Assembly (NCBI RefSeq): GCF_033783015.1
Contig: NZ_CP123907.1
Location: 248,001-312,000 of the forward strand
Length of the DNA: 64,000 bases
Direction of reading: 5' to 3'
From: Corynebacterium sp. 21KM1197
Lineage (GTDB): Bacteria > Actinomycetota > Actinomycetes > Mycobacteriales > Mycobacteriaceae
Both the position numbers and the translations under genes were made by a program. Shown one piece after another: positions 1 to 9,046 of this stretch (position 1 is the first letter of the stretch; each line of letters opens with the position of its first letter). The notes under the pieces were generated by a model that saw only the letters and a program-made list of their open reading frames with translations, searched no databases and had not been told where the DNA came from.

Positions 1-579
1 TAGGCGCTCGGCCACATCCGAGGGGCGCTCCACATCAAAGGGATCCCAGGCCAGGGTGAGGCTCCGGGGGCCGTGACGATCGAGCACGATCCAGGCGGCG
101 CGCCGACCAACCTCATCGCAGGTGCCCTCCACAAAGAGGCCGCCGGGGGCCAGCCGAGAGGTAACGGATTGCCAGGCGTGGTGGACGTCCGCGACGTCGT
201 ATTGCCGCAGCACATTAAAGGCGCGCACCAGGTGGGGGCGGTGCCCGGCGAGTTCAAAGCCGCCGAGGCCAAAGGTCACCCCGCCCTGGGGCGGGAGCAC
301 GCGCGCGGGATCGATTTCCAGGCCGAGCACCCGCACGTCCGCGCGGGTGCGGCGCAGCCACCTGGCCCACTCCACGGTGGTGGTGTGGCTGGCCCCGTAG
401 CCGAGGTCGATGGCTAGGGGGGAATCGGCGCGCAGAAGAACGCGCCGTGCGGGTTCGTGGTGATAAAGCCAACGATCGCAGCGGCGCAGCCGGTTATATC
501 CGGTGGTTCCCCTGGTGATCACGCCCACGGGGCCCTGCGTGGGAAATTGCGTCCGCAGGTTATGGGCGTGATCGGCCAT
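1..579 (-). CDS. class I SAM-dependent methyltransferase-like protein, 3' end outside window
   Basis: The reading frame starts at ATG 579-577 and stays open to the left edge, so the C-terminus is missing. The visible 193 residues include LAIDLGYGAS (residues about 50-59), a Rossmann motif I pattern, followed by VLGLEIDP, an acidic motif II, which together suggest SAM binding. No substrate can be read from the sequence. The start codon directly abuts the TAA of the DUF2505 gene (582-580), so the two are almost certainly cotranscribed and translationally coupled. The frame has the strong GC3 bias of its neighbours. Assignment as a methyltransferase is from motif shape only. Confidence 0.7.
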   Translation of the reverse strand, partial: MADHAHNLRTQFPTQGPVGVITRGTTGYNRLRRCDRWLYHHEPARRVLLRADSPLAIDLGYGASHTTTVEWARWLRRTRADVRVLGLEIDPARVLPPQGGVTFGLGGFELAGHRPHLVRAFNVLRQYDVADVHHAWQSVTSRLAPGGLFVEGTCDEVGRRAAWIVLDRHGPRSLTLAWDPFDVERPSDVAERL

Positions 580-1083
580 TTAGAGGTTCTCGTTGATCCA
601 GGTGGAGATCAGTTCGCCCTCGTTGTTGAAGATCTCACCCAGGGCGTCGGCCACCTTGGGCTCGATAGCGCCACCCATGAACGGAATGTTCACGGACACC
701 TCGTTCTCATAATCGAAGGTGGTGGTCTGGTCATCGCCGGAGATGGTGGCCTCGCCCTTGTAGTCCACGGGGGTGCCCTTGACGTCGGCGGTGTATTCCA
801 GCTCCGCGCGGCCGTCGGTCAGCGGGCCCACGGTGACCACGCGCTTGACCTTGAGGGCCTGGGAGACCATGGAGCGCACGGCCTCGGGCAGGACGTCGAG
901 GGGCAGAACCTCGAAGAGGGTGGCCTCGCCGCCGCCGTTGTTCTCGGTGAACTCGTGCACCTCGCCCGGCTCGGGGGAGAGGCGGGCAACGTCATAGGCC
1001 CAGAAGTCGGCGTTGGTGAGCGCGGCGTGGACCTTCTCCACCGGCTGATTGATCGTTACAGTGTTCTCACTACGAGTAGCCAT
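580..1083 (-). CDS. DUF2505 domain protein
   Basis: This 167-residue protein has the length and pattern of the actinobacterial DUF2505 family, a START/SRPBCC-like fold. It opens with a beta strand and helix (TVTINQPVEKVHAALTNADF), has alternating strands in the middle and a terminal amphipathic helix ending ISTWINENL. No catalytic residues are evident; family members are thought to bind hydrophobic ligands, but the role is unknown. It is divergent from murB with only 24 bp between start codons. A TAGTCT box seven bases upstream of the ATG points to a leaderless transcript. It leads directly into the methyltransferase-like gene. Confidence 0.85.
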   Translation of the reverse strand: MATRSENTVTINQPVEKVHAALTNADFWAYDVARLSPEPGEVHEFTENNGGGEATLFEVLPLDVLPEAVRSMVSQALKVKRVVTVGPLTDGRAELEYTADVKGTPVDYKGEATISGDDQTTTFDYENEVSVNIPFMGGAIEPKVADALGEIFNNEGELISTWINENL

Positions 1084-1090
1084 GCCCTAG

Positions 1091-1100
1091 AGACTACCGT
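1091..1100. promoter_or_regulatory. overlapping divergent -10 boxes for DUF2505 and murB
   Basis: On the plus strand TACCGT (1095-1100) lies exactly seven bases before the murB GTG. On the minus strand TAGTCT (1096-1091) lies exactly seven bases before the DUF2505 ATG. The two hexamers share two base pairs, so RNA polymerase binding for one direction should exclude the other. No -35 was assigned. Confidence 0.6.
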
Positions 1101-1107
1101 GAGAGGG

Positions 1108-2202
1108 GTGAGTGATGTAGCCCTGACCCAGCGCCTCAATAATGTCCACGGTGCCACCTGCGAGACCTCCCTGAGCCTCGCGGAACTCACCACTTTACGT
1201 CTAGGTGGGCGGCCCCGCTTCACGGTGCGCTGTGCCACCGCCGAGGCCACCGCCGAGGTGGTGCGCGTTCTCGACGAGGCCGGGGTGCCCCTGCTCATCG
1301 TGGGAGGCGGCTCGAACCTCGTGGTGGCCGATGGTGACCTCGACCTCGCGGTGGTGCTGCTGGAGGATTCGCGCGTGCACATCGACCGGGAGACGGGGCT
1401 GGTGCGCGCGGCGGCCGGGGCGGTGTGGGACGACGTGGTGCGTGCCTCGGTGGAGGCCGGGCTGGGTGGATTGGAGTGCCTGTCCGGGATTCCCGGCTGC
1501 GCGGGGGCCACGCCGGTACAAAACGTGGGGGCCTATGGCGTGGAGGTTTCCGACGTGCTCACGCGGGTGCGGCTGTGGGATCGCGGCACCGAAAAAGACG
1601 AGTGGGTGAGCGCTAAATCACTTGATTTGGGCTACCGTTATTCAAATCTCAAGTTCACCAACCGGGCCGTGGTGCTGGAGGTGGAGTTCCAGCTATCCAC
1701 GGACGGTCTCTCCGCGCCGTTGCGCTTCGGTGCCCTGGCGCGGGAGGTGGGGGCCACCGAACCCGGGCAGCGCCTTCCGGCCCGGCAGGTGCGCGAGGCG
1801 GTGCTGCGCGTGCGCCGGGGCAAGGCGATGGTGCTCGACGCGGAGGATCACGATACTTGGTCCGCGGGCTCCTTTTTCACTAACCCCGTGGTCAGCGAGG
1901 CGCTTGCCGACGCCGCCTTTGCCAAAGTAGGAGAGGAAACCATGCCGCGTTTCCCGGCGGGGGAGGGCAAGGTCAAACTGTCCGCCGCGTGGCTGATTGA
2001 GCGTGCCGGGTTCCCGCGCGGCTACCCGGGGGAGGGGGCACCCGTGCGGTTGTCCACCCGGCACACGCTGGCCCTGACTAATCGGGGCGGGGCGAAAACC
2101 GTCGATTTGGTCTCCCTCGCTCGGGAGGTTATCGCCGGGGTTAAGGGGTACTTTGGTATCGAATTGGTCTCGGAGCCGGTGTGGGTGGGGGCGAAACTGT
2201 GA
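1108..2202 (+). CDS. murB: UDP-N-acetylmuramate dehydrogenase MurB
   Basis: MurB reduces UDP-GlcNAc-enolpyruvate to UDP-MurNAc with NADPH and FAD in cytoplasmic peptidoglycan synthesis. The 364 residues show the FAD-binding IVGGGSNLVV, the GIPGCAGATPVQNVGAYG segment, the GSFFTNPV serine that donates a proton, and the C-terminal glutamate region YPGEGAPVRLSTRHTLALTN. The frame is open much further upstream, but the GTG at 1108 is chosen because it sits seven bases after TACCGT and gives the expected family length. An alternative in-frame GTG at 1099 falls inside that box. The gene is divergent from DUF2505. Confidence 0.93.
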   Translation: MSDVALTQRLNNVHGATCETSLSLAELTTLRLGGRPRFTVRCATAEATAEVVRVLDEAGVPLLIVGGGSNLVVADGDLDLAVVLLEDSRVHIDRETGLVRAAAGAVWDDVVRASVEAGLGGLECLSGIPGCAGATPVQNVGAYGVEVSDVLTRVRLWDRGTEKDEWVSAKSLDLGYRYSNLKFTNRAVVLEVEFQLSTDGLSAPLRFGALAREVGATEPGQRLPARQVREAVLRVRRGKAMVLDAEDHDTWSAGSFFTNPVVSEALADAAFAKVGEETMPRFPAGEGKVKLSAAWLIERAGFPRGYPGEGAPVRLSTRHTLALTNRGGAKTVDLVSLAREVIAGVKGYFGIELVSEPVWVGAKL

Positions 2203-2243
2203 GAACCCTTGCCATGACTGGGGTCGGCTGTAGTGTTTAACCC

Positions 2244-2915
2244 ATGCAACTATCTTCTCGGACCGCAATGAAGTCCGCCGCCCTGATCGGGGCCGCGGCC
2301 CTTTCTGTGGGCGTTGTCGCTCCGGTAGCCTCCGCAAGTGAAGGCCAGACTATCGTTTTGACCTCTTATGGCGCTTTCTCGCGCGACCACAACTCCTCCG
2401 GAGAGGTCGCCCAGCAGGCCAAGGAGATCCTTGAGCAGGACGGCTACAACATCGTCTATCAGGAGATCGCCACGGACTGGAGCACTTTCGCCTCCGACCT
2501 GGACTCCCTGGTGGAGGCCAACGATCCTGACGCCATCATCAGCCTTGGCGAGACTACCGGCATCCCGGCTCCGGCCGTGGAGCTGATGGGCTACAACAAG
2601 CGCGAGGGCGTGGACGCCAACGGCAACCGCGGCGAGGGCGCCGTGGATGAGAACGACCCCTCCGAGCGCCGCGCTCCCGCCGAGAACAAGGCCGCCCAGC
2701 AGGCCACCAAGCAGGCCGGGCACCGCGTGATCCCCAGCTACGACGCTGGCCGTTACCTGTGCAACGCGGCCCTGTACACCAACCTCGGCTTCCTGGAGGA
2801 GGGCCGCGTGGACCACGCCGCCTTCGTCCACGTGCCGGCTCGCGCTGCGGGTGCCGCTCAGACCCAGTCCGACGCCGAGGGCGTGGCTGAGTTTGTGAAG
2901 AACCTGGTGGGCTAA
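2244..2915 (+). CDS. secreted pyroglutamyl-peptidase I-like (peptidase C15) protein
   Basis: The 223-residue product begins with a Sec signal peptide (basic MQLSSRTAMK, hydrophobic core, ASA-S near residue 32). The mature part resembles peptidase C15: SLGETTG with a candidate catalytic Glu103, DAGRYLCNAALY with candidate Cys173, and HAAFVHVP with candidate His196, matching the AGxYxCN and GFIHVP blocks of pyrrolidone carboxyl peptidases. The usual enzyme is cytoplasmic and removes N-terminal pyroglutamate; here a signal peptide implies export. An insertion rich in charged residues (about 118-150) precedes the Cys block. A TAGTGT box at 2231-2236 lies seven bases before the ATG. A strong terminator follows. 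Confidence 0.75.
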   Translation: MQLSSRTAMKSAALIGAAALSVGVVAPVASASEGQTIVLTSYGAFSRDHNSSGEVAQQAKEILEQDGYNIVYQEIATDWSTFASDLDSLVEANDPDAIISLGETTGIPAPAVELMGYNKREGVDANGNRGEGAVDENDPSERRAPAENKAAQQATKQAGHRVIPSYDAGRYLCNAALYTNLGFLEEGRVDHAAFVHVPARAAGAAQTQSDAEGVAEFVKNLVG

Positions 2916-2946
2916 GGCTCAACGGGGGCTCGACAGCTCATAAAAA

Positions 2947-2992
2947 GGGGCGGGCCTTCCGGTCATAATGATCGGAAGGCCCGCCCCTTATT
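2947..2992. terminator. bidirectional intrinsic terminator
   Basis: A 15-bp perfect stem (2947-2961 with 2973-2987) encloses an 11-base loop, with A-rich sequence on the left and TTATTT on the right. It can end both the C15 peptidase transcript and fadD arriving from the right. Confidence 0.9.
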
Positions 2993-3023
2993 TAGGCTCT
3001 TATCTGTGCCGTGGGGCGGGGGA

Positions 3024-3034
3024 CGTCGATAAGC
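3024..3034 (-). repeat. copy of the 11-mer GCTTATCGACG
   Basis: This intergenic copy lies in minus orientation between the terminator and the fadD stop codon. It is one of ten exact copies in the window; see the findings. Confidence 0.7.
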
Positions 3035-3040
3035 CTAGCC

Positions 3041-4756
3041 CTATGCCCCCTTGGCGTTCAGGTTTTCTAGGAGATCGGCCTGCACCTGGCGGCGTCGAAT
3101 CTTGCCCATCTGATCCCGCGCCAATTCCTCAAAGTGATAGAACGTGCGGGGAACCTTGTACCTGGTTAGGCGCTCGCGCGCGTACTGCTTGAGGCCCTCG
3201 GGATCGAGGGCCGCGCCGGGATTGAGGGTAATGCAGGCCACCACGGACTCGGAGCCGTCCTGGCGGGGCACGCCCACCACCGCGATGTCCGCGATGTCCG
3301 GGTGATCCCGCATGACCTCCTCCACCTCGCTGGGGTACACGTTGAAGCCGCCAGTGATGATGATCTCTTTAATGCGCGCCACCAGGCGGATAAAGCCGTC
3401 CGGCTCCATCACGCCCACGTCGCCGGTGCGGTACCAATCCTCGTGGAAGGATTTTTCCGTGGCCTCGGGGTTGTTCAGGTACCCCTTGAACACCTGCGGG
3501 CCGCGCACCAGAACCTCGCCCTCGGTGCCGTCGGGCACGGTGCGGGAGAGGTCCTCGGGGTCGGCAATGCGCACCTCGGTGTCGGGGAAGGGAATGCCCA
3601 CGTAGCCGGGGCGGCGCTGCTTGGACATGGGGTTGCCCACGATGATGGGGGAGGTTTCCGTGAGGCCGTAGCCCTCCACGAGCAGCCCGCCGGTCATGGA
3701 TTCCCAGCGCTCCACGGTGCTCACCGGCAGGGTGGAGGCCCCGGAGAAGGAACTGCGCACGCCCTTGATGGTGATGTCCGCCTCGGCGGCGGCCTCCACG
3801 ATCTTTTCGTAGAGCGTGGGCACGCCCGGAACCCACGTGGGGGTGTGCTTTTTCATCACATCCATGATCAGCGGCACTTGGGGGCTGGGCAGCAGGATCA
3901 ACTCGCCGCCGATGAGGAAGGCCAGGGTGGCGTTCATGGTGAGGCCGTAGGCGTGGAACATGGGCAGCGCGGCGAGCATGCGCTCGTCCTGGTCGCCCAG
4001 GCCCGGTACCCAGGCTTTGCCCTGGAGAATATTGGCGTAGAGGTTGCCGTGGGAGAGTTGCGCGCCCTTGGGAGCGCCGGTGGTGCCGGAGGTATAGAGG
4101 ATGAGGGCGATGGTGTCCTTGGTGACCGTTTCCAGGGAGACCACCTCCGAGCCGTCCCCGCCCAGTTGCGGGGAGAGCAGCATGTCCCAGGGGATCGTGT
4201 TGGGCGCCGGGGCGGTGAGTTGCGCGCGGGTCTTTTTGATCTTCGGGATCGGCAGGCGCAGCGCCAGGCGCTTGAGCGGCGGCATGGCGTCCACCATGTT
4301 CACGGAGATGATGGTTTCCAGCTGGGTGCTGCCGCGCAGCTTCTCAAACACATCGGCGGACTTATCCCAGGTGACCACCACTCGCGCCCCGTGGTCGAGG
4401 AAGGGGTGTTCAAGCTCGTGGGCGGTATAGAGGGGATTGTGTTCCACCACCGTGGCGCCGAGTTTGAGGATGGCGTAGAAGATCACGATGTGCTGGGGGC
4501 AGTTGGGCAGTGCCACGGCCACGTTATCGCCGGGGCGCACACCCAGGGCGCGCAGGCCGGCTGCGGCGGCGCGCACCTGCTCGTCTATGGCGGAGTAGGT
4601 TTGGCTGCGGCCAAAGAACCAGGTGGCGGGCTTTTCCGGCTTGGTGGCCAGGGTGTGATCATACATGTCGAGCAGGGTGGTATCCCCGTAATCGAGGTGG
4701 TGGGGCGTCCACTCCGGGTAGTGCTTGAGCCACGCTTGTTCTTCTGCGGCAGACAT
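3041..4756 (-). CDS. fadD: long-chain fatty acid-CoA ligase (FadD-type)
   Basis: This 571-residue acyl-adenylate enzyme should activate fatty acids with ATP and CoA. It carries the AMP-binding signature LILYTSGTTGAPKGAQLSH, the VEGYGLTETSP motif, the hinge YRTGDVG, and the C-terminal GKIRRRQV block with the catalytic lysine. The ATG at 4756 is chosen because AGGGAG lies about seven bases upstream and the protein then starts MSAAEEQAW, the normal family length; the open frame further upstream runs into low-complexity codons. It is divergent from mshA. Chain-length preference cannot be read. Confidence 0.92.
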   Translation of the reverse strand: MSAAEEQAWLKHYPEWTPHHLDYGDTTLLDMYDHTLATKPEKPATWFFGRSQTYSAIDEQVRAAAAGLRALGVRPGDNVAVALPNCPQHIVIFYAILKLGATVVEHNPLYTAHELEHPFLDHGARVVVTWDKSADVFEKLRGSTQLETIISVNMVDAMPPLKRLALRLPIPKIKKTRAQLTAPAPNTIPWDMLLSPQLGGDGSEVVSLETVTKDTIALILYTSGTTGAPKGAQLSHGNLYANILQGKAWVPGLGDQDERMLAALPMFHAYGLTMNATLAFLIGGELILLPSPQVPLIMDVMKKHTPTWVPGVPTLYEKIVEAAAEADITIKGVRSSFSGASTLPVSTVERWESMTGGLLVEGYGLTETSPIIVGNPMSKQRRPGYVGIPFPDTEVRIADPEDLSRTVPDGTEGEVLVRGPQVFKGYLNNPEATEKSFHEDWYRTGDVGVMEPDGFIRLVARIKEIIITGGFNVYPSEVEEVMRDHPDIADIAVVGVPRQDGSESVVACITLNPGAALDPEGLKQYARERLTRYKVPRTFYHFEELARDQMGKIRRRQVQADLLENLNAKGA

Positions 4757-4922
4757 CGGTCTCCCTTCCTGTAGCGCCCTGGGCGGCGCGCGTTGGGCAA
4801 CAAAACAATAAGTTTCCTTCACTTGACTATACGCGCCGCTTAGCGCTCCCGCCGGGCGGGAGGGGCGCCGGGGCGAGGGCCGAGGTGAGGCGGGGTGGGG
4901 AGGGCTGGAACGGAATGGGAAC

Positions 4923-4966
4923 GCCGCCGGAGTGCCGCCGGAACGCCGCCGGAACACCGCAGGAAG
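4923..4966. repeat. four tandem 11-bp repeats upstream of mshA
   Basis: The units GCCGCCGGAGT, GCCGCCGGAAC (twice) and ACCGCAGGAAG follow one another without gaps in the fadD-mshA intergenic region. The 11-bp period is about one helical turn, so a protein binding each unit would line up on one face of the DNA. Confidence 0.75.
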
Positions 4967-5002
4967 GCCGCGCTCGGCGGGAGCGTCGTAGCATGGGGCT
5001 TC

Positions 5003-6268
5003 ATGCGTATCGCCATGATTTCCATGCACACCTCGCCCCTGCAACAACCGGGTTCCGGGGACGCCGGTGGCATGAACGTCTACGTGCTTTCCACTGCCAC
5101 GCAGTTGGCCCGGCTGGGGGTGGAGGTGGACGTGTACACCCGCGCCACGCGCCCCAGCCAGGGGGAGATCGTGGAGGTGGAGCCGCGCCTGCGGGTGATC
5201 AACGTGGTGGCCGGGCCTTACGAGGGCCTGGCCAAGGAGGAACTGCCCACGCAGTTAGCGGCCTTTGCCGGGGGCATGCTGCAATTCGCGCGCTGCCACG
5301 GGCTGACCTATGACCTGGTTCATTCCCATTACTGGCTCTCCGGGCAGGTGGGCTGGCTGGTGCGGGATCTATGGGGGGTGCCGCTGGTGCACACCGCGCA
5401 CACGCTCGCGGCGGTGAAGAACCTGCACCGCGCTGCGCACGATTCCGCGGAGACGGAGGCCCGCCGCATCTGCGAGCAGCAACTAGTGGATAACGCGGAC
5501 GTGCTGGTGGTGAATACCAAGGAGGAGCGCGCCGATCTGGTCTCGCATTACGACGCCCCCACGCAGCGCATCGAGGTGGTCTCCCCGGGGGCGGACACGG
5601 AGTTATTCACCCCCGGCACCGACCGCAATACCGAGCGCGCCCGCCGGGAACTTGGCGTGCCCCTGCACGCCAAGGTGATCGCCTTTGTGGGCAGGCTTCA
5701 GGAGTTTAAGGGGCCGCAGGTGTTGATCCGGGCGGTAGCGCGACTGTTGGAACAGGCCCCCGAGCGCAACCTCCGGGTGCTCATCTGCGGCGGGGCCTCC
5801 GGAGCCGAGGCCACGGCCTCGCGCTACCGCGAGCTAGCCAGGGAATTGGGGGTGGCCCACCGCGTGCGCTTTTTAGAACCGCGCCCCCCGCAGGAGTTGG
5901 TGACGGTGTATCAGGCCGCCGATGTGGTGGCCGTGCCCAGCTACAACGAATCCTTTGGGCTGGTGGCCCTGGAGGCCCAGGCCACGGGAACCCCCGTGGT
6001 GGCCGCGCGCGCGGGTGGGCTGCCCATTGCGGTGGCGGAGGGCACCACGGGGATACTCGTGGACGGGCACGACCCCGCCGATTGGGCTCGCGCCCTGGGG
6101 GAGGTGCTTGACGACGATCCCGGGCGTATCCGCATGGGGGAGCAGGCCGTGCGGCACGCCGCCGCCTTTTCCTGGGGGGTGACCGCGCAGCGCCTGGAGG
6201 AGGTCTATGCCACGGCTATGGAGATCTCCGCCGAGGACTGCCGGGCGCGGCGCGCCTCGGGGCTATGA
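5003..6268 (+). CDS. mshA: D-inositol-3-phosphate N-acetylglucosaminyltransferase MshA
   Basis: MshA, a GT4-family GT-B enzyme, transfers GlcNAc from UDP-GlcNAc to inositol-3-phosphate in the first step of mycothiol synthesis. The 421 residues begin [20 protein letters not shown] followed by the AGGMNVYV loop, both diagnostic, and contain [23 protein letters not shown] and the E-x7-E region [20 protein letters not shown]. The ATG at 5003 is eight bases after TAGCAT (4989-4994), suggesting a leaderless start; the open frame extends upstream through the 11-bp repeats but without a usable start context. Confidence 0.93.
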   Translation: MRIAMISMHTSPLQQPGSGDAGGMNVYVLSTATQLARLGVEVDVYTRATRPSQGEIVEVEPRLRVINVVAGPYEGLAKEELPTQLAAFAGGMLQFARCHGLTYDLVHSHYWLSGQVGWLVRDLWGVPLVHTAHTLAAVKNLHRAAHDSAETEARRICEQQLVDNADVLVVNTKEERADLVSHYDAPTQRIEVVSPGADTELFTPGTDRNTERARRELGVPLHAKVIAFVGRLQEFKGPQVLIRAVARLLEQAPERNLRVLICGGASGAEATASRYRELARELGVAHRVRFLEPRPPQELVTVYQAADVVAVPSYNESFGLVALEAQATGTPVVAARAGGLPIAVAEGTTGILVDGHDPADWARALGEVLDDDPGRIRMGEQAVRHAAAFSWGVTAQRLEEVYATAMEISAEDCRARRASGL

Positions 6269-6323
6269 GGGCGCGGCTAAGCAGCCCCGGCAGAGCCGGA
6301 AGGATTGTGGAATGCTGGAGGGC

Positions 6324-7073
6324 ATGAGTAACGGAAAGTTGATCCTGCTGCGTCACGGCCAGAGCGAGTGGAACGCCTCCAACCAGTTCACCGGCTGGGT
6401 GGACGTGAACCTCACCGAGAAGGGCGAGGCCGAGGCGCGCCGGGGCGGCGAGCTGATCAAGGAATCCGGGCTGAAGCCGCAGGTGCTGTACACCTCGCTG
6501 CTGCGCCGTGCGATCCGCACCGCGAATATTGCCCTCGACGCCGCGGATCGCCTGTGGATTCCCGTGGAGCGCGATTGGCGGCTCAACGAGCGCCACTACG
6601 GCGCATTGCAGGGCCTGAACAAGGCGGAGACCCGCGAGAAGTACGGTGACGAGCAGTTCATGGAGTGGCGTCGTTCCTACGGCACCCCGCCGCCCGAGCT
6701 GGCGGCGGATGCTGAGTACTCCCAGGCAAACGACCCCCGCTACGCCGATCTCCCCCAGGTGCCCGCCACGGAGTGCCTCAAGGACGTGGTGGAGCGCCTG
6801 GTGCCCTACTTCGAGGAGGAAATCCTGCCGCGCGTGAAGCGGGGCGAGGAGGTCATGGTGGCTGCGCACGGCAACTCCCTGCGCGCGCTGGTGAAGTACC
6901 TGGACAAGATCTCCGATGAGGACATCGCGGAGCTGAACATCCCCACGGGTATCCCGCTGGTCTACGAGATCGACGCCGAGGGCACCGTGGCCAACCCCGG
7001 TGGCACCTACCTCGACCCGGAGGCCGCCGCAGCCGGTGCCGCCGCCGTGGCCTCCCAGGGCGCGCAGAAGTAA
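6324..7073 (+). CDS. gpmA: 2,3-bisphosphoglycerate-dependent phosphoglycerate mutase
   Basis: This glycolytic enzyme interconverts 3- and 2-phosphoglycerate through a phosphohistidine. The 249 residues show [10 protein letters not shown] with the catalytic His, [16 protein letters not shown] with the acid Glu, and [14 protein letters not shown] with the second His. The ATG at 6324 is preceded by GGAGGG; an ATG at 6312 is in frame but has no such context. It lies between mshA and senX3-regX3, the conserved order in mycobacteria and corynebacteria. Confidence 0.95.
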   Translation: MSNGKLILLRHGQSEWNASNQFTGWVDVNLTEKGEAEARRGGELIKESGLKPQVLYTSLLRRAIRTANIALDAADRLWIPVERDWRLNERHYGALQGLNKAETREKYGDEQFMEWRRSYGTPPPELAADAEYSQANDPRYADLPQVPATECLKDVVERLVPYFEEEILPRVKRGEEVMVAAHGNSLRALVKYLDKISDEDIAELNIPTGIPLVYEIDAEGTVANPGGTYLDPEAAAAGAAAVASQGAQK

Positions 7074-7088
7074 TAGCGCCGCTTTAAG

Positions 7089-8339
7089 GTGTCCTGGTCC
7101 CTCGTCCTCGCCTTCGGGGCGGGGGCCGCCCTCGCAGGTGGCCTCCCCCCGCTTTTTTCGCGCCTGCGCTCCGCCACGCGCCGCTACCGGGCGGCGGCCA
7201 CCCTGGAGGAAAACCAGGTGACCACCATCGGCCAGGTGCTGCACCTGGCCATTCAGGGTTCCCCCACGGGCCTGGTGGTGATCGACCGGCGCGGCGAGGT
7301 GCTGCTCTCCAACGCGCGGGGGCACGAGATGGGCTTGGTGCACGATCGCACGCTGAACCCGGAGGTGTGGGAGGTGGCCCAGCGCGTTCACGAGGACAAG
7401 GAAACGCACGTGCTGAGCCTGGTGACCTCGGAGCGACGCACGGGCTCACGGGTGACCAACGTGCGGGCGGTGGTCAAGCCGCTCACGCTTATCGACGACC
7501 GCTTTGTGATCGTCTACAGCACCGACGAGTCCGAGTACGTGCGCATGGAATCCGCGCGGCGCGACTTTGTGGCTAACGTCTCTCACGAACTTAAAACCCC
7601 CGTTGGTGGCATGGCCCTGCTGGCCGAGGCCCTGGTGGAGTCCGCCGATGACCCCGAGCAGGTGGATTACTTTGGCACCCGCCTGCGCAAAGAGGCACTG
7701 CGTATGTCCGACCTCATCAACGAGCTGATCTCGCTTTCCAAGTTGCAGGGGGCCGAGGCCCTGCCGGACATGGAGCCGGTGCTGGTGGATGACGTGATTA
7801 CCGAGGCCATGGCGCGCAACCAGGTGGCTGCCGACGGCCACTCCATCCCCCTGCTGCGCGGAGCGCCGTCGGGAGTGTGGGTCAATGCCAATAAATCCCT
7901 GCTGGTTACCGCCGTATCCAACCTGGTGAGCAACGCCATTAACTATTCCGGCACCTCCGCGCCCGTCTCGCTTTCCCAGCGCGTGGTGGACGGGGAGGCC
8001 GTGCAGATTCGGGTGACCGATCGCGGAATTGGCATTGCGCTGGAGGATCAAAAGCGCGTGTTCGAGCGATTCTTCCGGGTGGACAAGGCGCGTTCCCGCT
8101 CCACCGGGGGAACCGGGCTGGGCTTAGCCATAGTCAAACACGTGGTGGCCAATCATGGCGGTACGATTAAGGTGTGGTCGAAGCCCGGCACGGGCTCGAC
8201 GTTTACCATTGAGCTTCCGATTTACACACCGGAGCAGGTGGATCTGCCGCCCGCCCCGGAGGACGACGATGCGACCGAGCCGCCCTTGCTCAAGGCAGTC
8301 TCGCGCGTGACGAACCGGCGAAAGGACAAAACTTCATGA
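7089..8339 (+). CDS. senX3: sensor histidine kinase SenX3
   Basis: SenX3 is the membrane-linked kinase that, with RegX3, controls the phosphate-starvation response in relatives. The 416 residues have an N-terminal hydrophobic segment (about 3-22), a PAS-like region (about 50-150), the H box DFVANVSHELKTPV with His166, the N box NLVSNAINYSG, and ATP-lid motifs DRGIGIAL and GGTGLGLAIVKHV. Translation starts at GTG 7089. The last codons overlap the regX3 start (ATGA), so the two are translationally coupled. Confidence 0.94.
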   Translation: MSWSLVLAFGAGAALAGGLPPLFSRLRSATRRYRAAATLEENQVTTIGQVLHLAIQGSPTGLVVIDRRGEVLLSNARGHEMGLVHDRTLNPEVWEVAQRVHEDKETHVLSLVTSERRTGSRVTNVRAVVKPLTLIDDRFVIVYSTDESEYVRMESARRDFVANVSHELKTPVGGMALLAEALVESADDPEQVDYFGTRLRKEALRMSDLINELISLSKLQGAEALPDMEPVLVDDVITEAMARNQVAADGHSIPLLRGAPSGVWVNANKSLLVTAVSNLVSNAINYSGTSAPVSLSQRVVDGEAVQIRVTDRGIGIALEDQKRVFERFFRVDKARSRSTGGTGLGLAIVKHVVANHGGTIKVWSKPGTGSTFTIELPIYTPEQVDLPPAPEDDDATEPPLLKAVSRVTNRRKDKTS

Positions 8340-9040
8340 CAACCGTTTTGATCGTTGAAGACGAAGAATCGCTGTCCGATCCACTCGCCTTTCTGCTGCG
8401 CAAAGAGGGGTTTGACACGATCATCGCCGGCGATGGTCAAACGGCCCTGGAGGAGTTTGCCAACAATGAGGTGGACATCGTCCTGCTCGATCTCATGCTG
8501 CCCGGAATGTCCGGCACCGACGTATGCCGGGAACTGCGTGCCACCTCCAACGTGCCGGTGATCATGGTGACAGCCCGCGACGCCGAGATTGACAAGGTGG
8601 TGGGCCTGGAACTCGGCGCGGACGATTACGTGACCAAGCCGTATTCCTCCCGCGAACTCATCGCCCGAATCCGCGCGGTACTGCGCCGCAACGGCGGAGT
8701 GGAACTCAACGCGGTGGACGTGGAGGAAGAGGCCAGCGGGGATATTCTCTACGCCGGGCAGGTGCGCATGGACGTGGAGCGCCACACCGTGAGTGTGGCC
8801 GGGCGCGAGGTGAATATGCCGCTCAAGGAGTTTGAACTCCTGGAGTTTTTCCTGCGTAACTCTGGGCGGGTGCTCACCCGGGGCCAACTGATCGACCGCG
8901 TGTGGGGGGCCAACTATGTGGGCGATACCAAGACCCTCGACGTGCACGTGAAGCGGCTGCGAGCCAAGATCGAGCGGGAGCCCTCGCAGCCCACGCGCCT
9001 GGTGACGGTTCGGGGGCTGGGGTATAAGTTCGAGCGTTAG
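8336..9040 (+). CDS. regX3: response regulator RegX3
   Basis: This OmpR/PhoB-family regulator has 234 residues: a receiver domain with acidic pocket VEDEE, phospho-acceptor Asp52 in LLDLMLPG, and conserved Lys in VTKPYSSREL, followed by a winged-helix DNA-binding domain ending VRGLGYKFER. It is paired with senX3 through an ATGA overlap. It ends six bases before the stop of the convergent gene at 9047, with no obvious hairpin between. Confidence 0.94.
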   Translation: MTTVLIVEDEESLSDPLAFLLRKEGFDTIIAGDGQTALEEFANNEVDIVLLDLMLPGMSGTDVCRELRATSNVPVIMVTARDAEIDKVVGLELGADDYVTKPYSSRELIARIRAVLRRNGGVELNAVDVEEEASGDILYAGQVRMDVERHTVSVAGREVNMPLKEFELLEFFLRNSGRVLTRGQLIDRVWGANYVGDTKTLDVHVKRLRAKIEREPSQPTRLVTVRGLGYKFER

Positions 9041-9046
9041 GAGGCT

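Noticed and set aside
457..1107. N-terminal extension of the murB frame
   Set aside because: The frame is open across the DUF2505 gene on the other strand, but the family starts near 1108, where a -10 box places the transcript start.
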